A DNA stretch of 7,261 nucleotides from Methanosarcinales archaeon. Its GTDB lineage: Archaea > Halobacteriota > Syntropharchaeia > Alkanophagales > Methanospirareceae. Each line of letters begins with the position of its first letter. The first letter of the stretch is position 1. A program made the position numbers and the translations under genes. Below, piece by piece: positions 1 through 5,159 of this stretch. Below the pieces are notes generated by a model, which was not told the origin of the DNA, did no database searches, and saw nothing but the letters and a program-made list of their open reading frames with translations. Location: NCBI GenBank assembly GCA_025464645.1, contig JAODGF010000161.1:1-7261 (forward strand), given 5' to 3'.

Positions 1-63
1 ATGGAGTGAGAGGTATTGCATCAGCATATCTGCACCTGCTTTCAAGACTATTATCCGGTTCAT
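1..63 (-). CDS. Possible 5' end of a leftward gene cut by the window edge
   Basis: Read on the minus strand, an ATG at 63-61 opens 21 codons with no stop to the window edge (start MNRIIVLKAGADML). Base composition changes sharply here: 1-60 is of mixed composition and 64-100 is very AT-rich, as at a gene/promoter boundary. The centre of the symmetrical TATA box at 83-96 is about 26 bases upstream of this ATG, the spacing expected for a leaderless archaeal transcript. The fragment faintly recalls the cytoplasmic N-terminus before the first helix of DUF318-type permeases; that is recollection from a very short stretch and weak. A rival reading is a plus-strand C-terminus ending with TGA at 78-80 (frame 3 is open from base 3). 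Function unknown. Confidence 0.35.
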   Translation of the reverse strand, partial: MNRIIVLKAGADMLMQYLSLH

Positions 64-65
64 AT

Positions 66-81
66 TTCAAATATATTTGAG
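66..81. promoter_or_regulatory. Palindromic operator candidate, site 1
   Basis: TCAAATATATTTGA at 67-80 is a perfect 14-base palindrome. It sits between the TATA box (83-96) and the possible leftward start at 63, and just upstream of the TATA box for the rightward winged-helix gene. A close relative occurs at 3233-3248 in the cytochrome promoter. A protein bound here could block both divergent promoters. AT-rich palindromes arise by chance fairly easily, so the support comes mainly from the second site and the shared position. Confidence 0.45.
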
Positions 82-82
82 A

Positions 83-96
83 TATTTATATAAATA
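83..96. promoter_or_regulatory. Symmetrical (bidirectional) TATA box
   Basis: TATTTATATAAATA is its own reverse complement and contains a TTTATATA-type archaeal TATA element in both directions. Measured from its centre (about 89.5), the expected initiation point 26-27 bases away falls near 63 leftward, exactly at the possible leftward ATG. Rightward it falls near 116, about 10 bases before the ATG at 126. This fits a divergent promoter pair. Confidence 0.5.
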
Positions 97-125
97 CATA
101 TGCTTTTGTCCTTTGTAATAAGAAC

Positions 126-342
126 ATGGAAACTGATAGGAGATAATAGAGAAATCATTGAAGCTTGCTATTTAACTTTTGAGTTCCTGAAGGAGAGAGG
201 TAAAGTCACACCCGAGAGGTGATAAGTGAATTTGGCTTGTGCCCCTGGCGAGCTCCTGCAGATAATGATCGTTCTCCGAAGATTTAAATTAGCAAAGGCG
301 CATAAAATCGGCGATACCATATACTACGTGCCCTGGGATTAG
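126..342 (+). pseudogene. Small winged-helix DNA-binding protein, frameshifted
   Basis: Plus-strand frame 1 encodes, from about 142, DNREIIEACYLTFEFLKERG followed by KVTPER, then TGA TAA (220-225). The same frame then reopens as PGELLQIMIVLRRFKLAKAH and KIGDTIYYVPWD, with TAG at 340-342. The pieces read as one compact winged-helix domain of roughly 70 residues: helix, helix-turn-helix, then a beta wing around KIGDTIYYV. Between them, frame 2 (about 220-240) reads VISEFGLCP, the missing recognition-helix region, so one base lost near 219 and one gained near 240 would restore a continuous protein. The best-placed start, ATG 126 after the TATA box, is in frame 3 and would need a further one-base correction near 141; ATG 100 is in frame 1 but lies only about 10 bases from the TATA box. 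AGGTGAT at 217-223 could allow restart at GTG 226, but this would yield only the second half. Likely a local transcription regulator, either decayed or misread. It abuts the convergent gene with no gap. Confidence 0.5.
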
Positions 343-2178
343 TTATATTCCACACCCTTTCCCAACGTCATACCCTTCTCGCACCGCATCAATAATCCTC
401 CGTGGCTTCTTTGCATCTCCGATGAGGACATATTTATAGCCATTCAGAACGTTCAAGACTGCCCTGTCAGGAACCATTCCAAGAGCGCATACAACTATAT
501 CCGCCTCAATGATACGCGTTTTTGACGATGCATCCTCAATAACAACGCCTGCATCGGTTATTTCCACGATATTACGTAGCGAATCGAAGACAACGCCATT
601 ACTCCTCAGTTCGTTCAATAGATACTGCCTTGATATAGGTTCCATATCCCATGCGTAGTCCCTTCTTCGCTTGAATAGAATCACTCGCTTGCCATGTTCC
701 GCTGCAATGAAATTCGCAGTTTCGCACCCAACAAGCCCCGCACCCAGTACGACACACCTATCCCCCTTAGGTGCTCTGTCACCCAATATATCAAAAGGAG
801 TGAGGACGTTATCGCCTTCAATGCCATTTATCGCGGGGATGAGCGGTTTCGCACCTGTTGCAACGACAACCATATCCGGGCTTATCTCATCTATATCCTC
901 ACGTGTTACTGTCTTCCTCCTGACATCTATCTCATCATGCGAACGCACCATCTCCTCCAGATAAGTGATGTAATCACGTATTTTAGCCTTCCCCGGCGGT
1001 ATAGAGGCGAACCTGAGCGTTCTGCATAACCTGTCCTTCTCAAATAGATGAAACTCATCATCCATCTTGCACATCGTCAGCGCAGCCGTAATTCCCGCAG
1101 GACCACCACCAATAATCACTACCCTCCTGCTCTCACGTCTGCTTACGCTCTCATAGCGCCCTATTTCAGCATTTACACTGCATCTTATTGACCGATTATC
1201 GGTATGTATCGCACGAACACATTCATTGCAACCTATGCAAGGTCTTATACTGCGGTAATCGCCCCTCTGCGCTTTATACGGCAATTCAGGTTCTGCAAGA
1301 AGCGCTCTTCCGAACGCAACAAAGTCCGCTCTGCCTTCGTTCAATATCCTATCCGCGAATTCAGGATGTCTTAATACTCCAACGGCAACAACGGGAACGC
1401 TAACAACACTCTTCAGCTCCGACGCGAGATACACACGCCATCCTTCTTCATATCCCATCGGTTCAAGCCGGTATTCCTTATCACCGAACCCGACATCAGC
1501 ATGAATGCAGTCATAGCCGGCGTTCTCAAGTAGTTTCGCTATCTCTTTGCTGTCTTCTATATCGTTCCCGCCGTCCACGAAATCCTGCACACCAAGCCGT
1601 ATACTCACCGGGAAATTTCTACCGCAGAGCTCGCTAATTTTAGCACGTATTTCCACTGCGAATCGCGTTCTGTTCTTCAGATTGCCACCGTATCGGTCCT
1701 TTCGGTTATTGGAGACAGGCGACAGGAACTGATTCACAAGCAGACCATGTGCTCCCTGAATTTCAACGCAGTCAAATCCAGCAGTTTTTAAGCGAAGCGC
1801 CGCAGTCGTATATTTGTCAGCTATCCTCTCCACAAGACGTTCAGAAGCGTTCACGATGTCACCACCACCATGATGTGCAAGTTCGGCGACTGCGAGGGCA
1901 TTGTATCTATGTATTGCATCAGCGAGGTTGCTCAGTCCTGGTATGAACTCGGTTGCATCTGCTCTCGGCTGGCATACGAGATGCAGCCCCTCCGGATAAT
2001 CTATGCAGATATTCTCCACGGTTATTATCCCCGCACCCCCTCTCGCTATTCGCTCATAATGGTATATGAGCCGCTCGGTTATCTCACCCGAGTGCGAAGC
2101 CAAACTGGTTGAAATCGGGGGGAATACTATTCTGTTCTTCGTGGTTACCGGGCCTATCTGTCCTTCATCAAATAGCAT
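343..2178 (-). CDS. FMN/4Fe-4S/FAD oxidoreductase, Old Yellow Enzyme/2,4-dienoyl-CoA reductase family
   Basis: This 611-residue soluble protein has the three-part plan of dienoyl-CoA reductase and trimethylamine dehydrogenase. Residues 1-300 form an FMN-binding TIM barrel (start LFDEGQIGPVTTKNRIVFPP; NQFLSPVSNNRKDRYGGNL near 149-167). A 4Fe-4S site follows with Cys314, 317, 320 and 333. C-terminal Rossmann domains carry GGGPAG at 357-362 and GAGLVG at 479-484, with the usual IGD near 586-588. Electrons would pass from NAD(P)H through FAD and the cluster to FMN and an unsaturated or amine-like substrate; the actual substrate cannot be told. Cysteine spacing C-X2-C-X2-C-X12-C is that of trimethylamine dehydrogenase rather than the X3 form of bacterial FadH. 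Two oddities: the active-site motif usually written HGAH is QGAH (Gln141, His144), and the loop after AELAHHGGG (about 103-118) is some 30-40 residues shorter than usual. No ribosome binding site is evident before the ATG, but the N-terminus matches the family start. It lies 48 bases downstream of the cytochrome gene, across a terminator-like hairpin. Confidence 0.93.
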   Translation of the reverse strand: MLFDEGQIGPVTTKNRIVFPPISTSLASHSGEITERLIYHYERIARGGAGIITVENICIDYPEGLHLVCQPRADATEFIPGLSNLADAIHRYNALAVAELAHHGGGDIVNASERLVERIADKYTTAALRLKTAGFDCVEIQGAHGLLVNQFLSPVSNNRKDRYGGNLKNRTRFAVEIRAKISELCGRNFPVSIRLGVQDFVDGGNDIEDSKEIAKLLENAGYDCIHADVGFGDKEYRLEPMGYEEGWRVYLASELKSVVSVPVVAVGVLRHPEFADRILNEGRADFVAFGRALLAEPELPYKAQRGDYRSIRPCIGCNECVRAIHTDNRSIRCSVNAEIGRYESVSRRESRRVVIIGGGPAGITAALTMCKMDDEFHLFEKDRLCRTLRFASIPPGKAKIRDYITYLEEMVRSHDEIDVRRKTVTREDIDEISPDMVVVATGAKPLIPAINGIEGDNVLTPFDILGDRAPKGDRCVVLGAGLVGCETANFIAAEHGKRVILFKRRRDYAWDMEPISRQYLLNELRSNGVVFDSLRNIVEITDAGVVIEDASSKTRIIEADIVVCALGMVPDRAVLNVLNGYKYVLIGDAKKPRRIIDAVREGYDVGKGCGI

Positions 2179-2199
2179 TTCATCTTCGTAAGAAGCAAG

Positions 2200-2241
2200 A
2201 AAAGAAAAAAAATAAAAGAAGGAGTTTTACCCTCTCCTTCT
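2200..2241 (-). terminator. Hairpin plus T-tract at the end of the cytochrome gene
   Basis: On the minus strand AGAAGGAG (2241-2234) pairs with CTCCTTCT (2224-2217): 8 base pairs around a 9-base loop that contains the cytochrome TAA stop. It is followed immediately by TTTATTTTTTTTC and further T-rich sequence. The 5' arm is built from the Arg codons of the protein tail. This resembles an intrinsic terminator; archaea also stop at T-tracts alone. It may limit read-through into the flavoprotein gene 48 bases further on. Confidence 0.65.
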
Positions 2242-3222
2242 CTTCATATTATACATCGCAATCGCCATGCCAGCTCCAACAACTGCAAATAATACCTCAA
2301 ACCCGGGCGTAGGTGTTGACACGGGAGTAGTAGCTGGTGCTGCTGCCATCACCACAGTATGCGGATTGTGACACACCGTGCAATCTTTATCGATGTTCCT
2401 TGCATGAGTACCTGTTTCTATCTTCAATACCGTATCCTTCGTCTTTGGATGGCAGTCACTGCATTCGTAGCCCGCCGGTGGCACTTCCTTCCCACCCATA
2501 ACAATTAGCGAACCACCATAATGGCATGCATGACTGCAGTCCTCTATCCCTTCTGTGTAGTTAGTGCTACCATAAGGTGCATTCCCGGCGCCGTAATGCT
2601 TCTTCTCCATCTTCCATACGTTATAAGATATAAAGTCCGGGTCGTCCATCGGCAGCGCACCTCGCTCATCGCCAAGTCCTCCTATCTTTGGAATCGGTCT
2701 GTCATTCCCATACCAGCCCTGCTGGAACCACGCACCTTCTTTACCTGTTATCTCCGCCGGGTCAGACACATTCGCTCCGTGGTCTCCATGCCCGTGGCAG
2801 TCAAGACAGAGTTCTCTTGTGCTGTTGAACGTCCTCCATGTATGCTCCGTTCCAAGTTTGTCCTTGCCTTTAAATGCGAACTTGTTGTATTCCGCTATAA
2901 TCTGGTCTTCCCATTTACCCGCTTTGTAAACTCCTTGATGCGGATTATGGCATACAAGGCACGTATTTGGCATCGTATCCGGGCGTGTTGCACCCAGACC
3001 CGCATGCGCTGAACTCATCGTGTCACTTACTTCTTTCGCATGGCATTTCGCACATGTTTCCATCGAAGATATATTTATCTCTGTAAAGGGCGCACTGCCA
3101 TGACAGTCGGTACAGCTCACCTTAGAGTGCGCAGAACCCGGCATCACTTGTGCACTTGTCGCACCCATCGCCGCTGCTAAAACTACCGCCGCAAACACTA
3201 CCGCTATCAAAAGGTATTTCAT
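2227..3222 (-). CDS. Secreted heptahaem c-type cytochrome with PGF-CTERM-type anchor
   Basis: The 331-residue protein starts with a Sec-type signal peptide (about 1-24: MKYLLIAVVFAAVVLAAAMG, then ATSA). Six CXXCH haem sites follow at Cys37, 57, 88, 139, 254 and 281, and one CX3CH (CSHACH) at Cys229, so seven haems are likely. Two sites have the extended form CHNPH (91-95 and 284-288), as in doubled-CXXCH multihaem cytochromes. A Cys-free stretch of about 85 residues separates haems 4 and 5. After a Thr/Pro-rich linker comes PGF at 306-308, one hydrophobic helix and the tail KRRRG, the layout of the archaeosortase-processed PGF-CTERM signal. The protein should therefore sit on the outer face of the membrane and carry electrons, perhaps to or from an external partner; partner unknown. 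Upstream, GTGAT (3232-3228) gives a partial Shine-Dalgarno match 5 bases before the ATG, and a TATA box lies at 3263-3256. It is divergent from the transporter operon. Confidence 0.9.
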   Translation of the reverse strand: MKYLLIAVVFAAVVLAAAMGATSAQVMPGSAHSKVSCTDCHGSAPFTEINISSMETCAKCHAKEVSDTMSSAHAGLGATRPDTMPNTCLVCHNPHQGVYKAGKWEDQIIAEYNKFAFKGKDKLGTEHTWRTFNSTRELCLDCHGHGDHGANVSDPAEITGKEGAWFQQGWYGNDRPIPKIGGLGDERGALPMDDPDFISYNVWKMEKKHYGAGNAPYGSTNYTEGIEDCSHACHYGGSLIVMGGKEVPPAGYECSDCHPKTKDTVLKIETGTHARNIDKDCTVCHNPHTVVMAAAPATTPVSTPTPGFEVLFAVVGAGMAIAMYNMKRRRG

Positions 3223-3232
3223 ATCACATCAC

Positions 3233-3248
3233 TTCAAATACGTTTGAA
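3233..3248. promoter_or_regulatory. Palindromic operator candidate, site 2, in the cytochrome promoter
   Basis: TTCAAATACGTTTGAA has 6-base perfect arms around TACG. It lies between the cytochrome TATA box (3256-3263) and the ATG (3222), covering the expected transcription start near 3233. On the minus strand its core TCAAACGTATTTGAA matches site 1 (TCAAATATATTTGAA) at 13 of 15 bases. A protein bound here would most simply repress cytochrome transcription. Confidence 0.5.
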
Positions 3249-3255
3249 ATGTCAG

Positions 3256-3263
3256 TATAAAAA
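3256..3263 (-). promoter_or_regulatory. TATA box of the cytochrome gene
   Basis: Minus-strand TTTTTATA, preceded by CGAAAAG, which resembles the purine-rich TFB-recognition element. The ATG is about 37 bases from the box centre, leaving a leader of roughly 10 bases that contains the GTGAT ribosome binding site. Confidence 0.55.
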
Positions 3264-3280
3264 CTTTTCGGTTTTTAATT

Positions 3281-3328
3281 CTTTTGTAACGTTTATATAT
3301 TACAAAAGTTGTTGATATGTTACAAAAG
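3281..3328 (+). promoter_or_regulatory. Transporter-operon promoter with a triple TTACAAAAG array
   Basis: CTTTTGTAA (3281-3289) and TTACAAAAG (3300-3308) form a perfect 9-base inverted repeat, and TTACAAAAG recurs at 3320-3328. The offsets are 19 and 20 bases, about two DNA turns, so the three sites face the same side of the helix. The 10-base spacer of the inverted repeat contains the TATA box TTTATATA (3292-3299). The expected start of transcription, near 3320-3325, falls in the third copy. This is the layout of an operator array that occludes TATA-binding protein and RNA polymerase. The regulator is unknown and the motif differs from the TCAAA palindromes. Confidence 0.6.
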
Positions 3329-3363
3329 GTGTGGAAATAAAGGAGGGGGTTATAAGAAAAAGA

Positions 3364-3432
3364 ATGAAAAAAAGGCGAATAGTCGAAGGGAAAAAAGTAA
3401 ACAAAAATTTAGGAGGAGGTACTAAAGAATGA
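3364..3432 (+). CDS. Possible 22-codon upstream ORF in the transporter leader
   Basis: An ATG at 3364 opens a 22-codon frame starting MKKRRIVEGKK and ending GGGTKE. Its TGA (3430-3432) overlaps the ATG of the binding-protein gene as ATGA. AGGAGGGGG at 3341-3349 is a strong ribosome binding site, though 14 bases away, longer than ideal. If translated, it could couple translation to the next gene, whose own ribosome binding site lies within the last codons of the frame. The product is very basic with no recognisable domain. The leader is purine-rich and so poor in stops, and the frame may be accidental. Confidence 0.25.
   Translation: MKKRRIVEGKKVNKNLGGGTKE
3411..3420 (+). promoter_or_regulatory. 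Strong ribosome binding site of the binding-protein gene
   Basis: AGGAGGAGGT is near-complementary to the archaeal 16S tail and lies 8 bases before the ATG at 3429. It fixes that start and suggests heavy translation, much stronger than any site before the two permease genes. Confidence 0.8.
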
Positions 3433-5132
3433 GAAAGAAAAAAACCTTGGCTATATTTGGTCTGGCAATACTTTTGTGTGGTGTATTCAGCGGAGTGGCG
3501 GTAGCGAGCGAGGTCGTGAAGTTTGGAGGCAGTACATTGGGTGGAGATTTCGGTTATCCCTCGCCGTATGCGTTCTATCCACGGGGTATGGGCTATATTT
3601 ACATGAGTTTCTGTTTTGACACGCTGACCTGGAAGGACGAAACAGGTGTGATACCCTGGCTTGCAGATAGCTGGGAGATGTCTGATGACGGTAAGACATG
3701 GACATTCCACCTTCACGAGGGAATAAAATGGCACGATGGAGAACCATTTACTGCTGATGACGTGAAGTTCACGTTCGATTATATGAAAGAACACCCACGA
3801 CCAAAGTGGTTCAAGTCATTCAAGCACATAGACCATGTGGATGTGGTAGACGACTATACAGTTGTTATACACCTTAAAAACCCGGTAGCAGATTTCTTGG
3901 TGTGTATTGCCGGAGATGTCCCGATATTCCCAAAACATATATGGGATGGTGTTGGAGACCCGAAGCAGTTCAAGGGTAAGGAGGCAGTTATAGGAACAGG
4001 ACCATTTAGACTGGCAGAATATAACAAAGAAGAAGGATATTACTTATGGGAGGCAAATGAGGAATATTTCAAGGGTAAACCACTTGTAGATGAACTTATT
4101 TCGATGAAGGTCAGCGATACCGCACTCGCATTGAAAACTGGCCATTTAGATGAGGCATCTTTCTGGAGAAAGGACATAGACGTGGTCGCCGAATTTGAAG
4201 GCAACCCAGATTTCAAGATTATAGAAGCACCTGGCTACTGGGTGCTCCAGATCATCTTCAACTGCGAGAAATATCCGACAAATATCACAGAATTCAGGCA
4301 TGCCATCGCTTATGGTATAAACCGAAGCGAGATTATCCAGAAAGTGGTGCATGGCGGTGCAATACCCGCAAATCCCGGCATCCTCCAACCTGGCATAGAA
4401 TGGTATAATCCTGACCTTCCAGGTTATGAGCACAATGTAACGAGGGCTAATGAAATTATCGATGCATTGAACTTTACTGATAGCGATGGCGATGGAATAC
4501 GGGAGTATCCAACCGGAGAAGAGATGGAATTCGAGCTGATAACGATTGATAAATTCTCAAGGGAAGCAGAACTTATAAAATCGCAATTGCGCGAGGTCGG
4601 AATAAAGATAAATGTAAAATCAATGGACAAGAGCACAGTAGATACAATCCTTAAAGAGGGTAATTTCTTCCTCGCGATAAACGGTCATGGTGGGTGCTCA
4701 TATCCAGATATACTGGAAGCTCCTGACTGGCCCGCAGGTACATATCACAACGACTCATACGATTCCATCTTCGAGGAACAAGCTACCACGATGGATTCCG
4801 AAGAGCGAAAACAGCTCGTATATCAACTTCAGGGGACGATTGCAGATGACCTCCCGGTATATGCATTATATCATCCAAAACGATGGGCGATATACAAACC
4901 AGAAAAGCTCGATACGTGGTTTTATACAAAAAACGGCATAGCACATGGAATCCCATACGAGCTGAACAAACTCGTGTTCACCGGAGAGGAAGCACCTACA
5001 CCTGCAACGCCTATGGCGACAACAATGTCTACAACAACGCCTATACCCAAGCCGCCTGGATTTGAAGCAACATTTGCAATTGTAGGTCTGCTGGCAGTTG
5101 CGTATCTATTTTTAAGGAAGAGGGGGCAATAA
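3429..5132 (+). CDS. ABC transporter substrate-binding protein, family 5 (peptide/nickel type), PGF-CTERM anchored
   Basis: The 567-residue protein captures a solute outside the cell and delivers it to the adjacent permeases. It has a signal peptide (about 1-27, basic MRKKK, hydrophobic core, cleavage likely after AVAS or AVA). The SBP_bac_5 signature occupies roughly 77-120: LADSWEMSDDGKTWTFHLHE, then GIKWHDGEPFTADDVKFTF. A DSDGDGIRE acidic loop near 351 is common in this family. No lipobox cysteine is present. A Thr/Pro-rich linker (about 520-541) instead leads to PGF at 543-545, a hydrophobic helix and a RKRGQ tail, a PGF-CTERM-type anchor as in the divergent cytochrome. Length is normal for the family plus the anchor. 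Substrate cannot be decided: oligopeptides, nickel chelates, glutathione and sugars are all carried by relatives. It is first in the operon after a leader of about 100 bases, with a hairpin immediately after the stop. Confidence 0.93.
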   Translation: MRKKKTLAIFGLAILLCGVFSGVAVASEVVKFGGSTLGGDFGYPSPYAFYPRGMGYIYMSFCFDTLTWKDETGVIPWLADSWEMSDDGKTWTFHLHEGIKWHDGEPFTADDVKFTFDYMKEHPRPKWFKSFKHIDHVDVVDDYTVVIHLKNPVADFLVCIAGDVPIFPKHIWDGVGDPKQFKGKEAVIGTGPFRLAEYNKEEGYYLWEANEEYFKGKPLVDELISMKVSDTALALKTGHLDEASFWRKDIDVVAEFEGNPDFKIIEAPGYWVLQIIFNCEKYPTNITEFRHAIAYGINRSEIIQKVVHGGAIPANPGILQPGIEWYNPDLPGYEHNVTRANEIIDALNFTDSDGDGIREYPTGEEMEFELITIDKFSREAELIKSQLREVGIKINVKSMDKSTVDTILKEGNFFLAINGHGGCSYPDILEAPDWPAGTYHNDSYDSIFEEQATTMDSEERKQLVYQLQGTIADDLPVYALYHPKRWAIYKPEKLDTWFYTKNGIAHGIPYELNKLVFTGEEAPTPATPMATTMSTTTPIPKPPGFEATFAIVGLLAVAYLFLRKRGQ

Positions 5133-5154
5133 GTCCCCTATTTTATTTTTTTTC
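5121..5154 (+). terminator. Hairpin plus T-tract between binding protein and permease
   Basis: AGGGG (5121-5125) pairs with CCCCT (5135-5139) across a 9-base loop containing the TAA stop, followed by A and then TTTTATTTTTTTTC (5141-5154). The stem is only 5 base pairs, weaker than its counterpart after the cytochrome. Partial termination here would give more binding protein than permease, as is usual for ABC importers. Full termination seems unlikely, because the permease gene starts 6 bases after the tract. Confidence 0.5.
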
Positions 5155-5159
5155 GCAAT

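Noticed and set aside
3..80. Plus-strand C-terminus reading GVRGIASAYLHLLSRLL and ending with TGA at 78-80
   Set aside because: Possible but less favoured: its stop falls inside the palindrome and AT-rich promoter, and the leftward start at 63 fits the TATA spacing better. Not excluded.
671..1029. Overlapping plus-strand frames within the flavoprotein gene
   Set aside because: Antisense to conserved Rossmann-fold sequence, with no ribosome binding sites or recognisable domains.
2521..3012. Plus-strand open frame of 163 codons inside the cytochrome gene
   Set aside because: It is the antisense shadow of the haem-binding gene, whose signal peptide, seven haem motifs and anchor are unmistakable.
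3470..3490. Lipoprotein signal (Cys17) in the binding protein
   Set aside because: The residue before the Cys is Leu, not Gly/Ala/Ser, and the protein already has a C-terminal anchor.
3300..3794. Minus-strand open frame of 164 codons across the transporter promoter and the start of the binding-protein gene
   Set aside because: It lies opposite a clear family-5 binding-protein N-terminus and a promoter region, has low-complexity Phe/Ser/Pro composition and no recognisable domain.
4479..4505. DSDGDGIRE as an EF-hand or dockerin calcium site in the binding protein
   Set aside because: This acidic loop is common in ordinary family-5 binding proteins and stands alone; there is no second repeat to make a dockerin.
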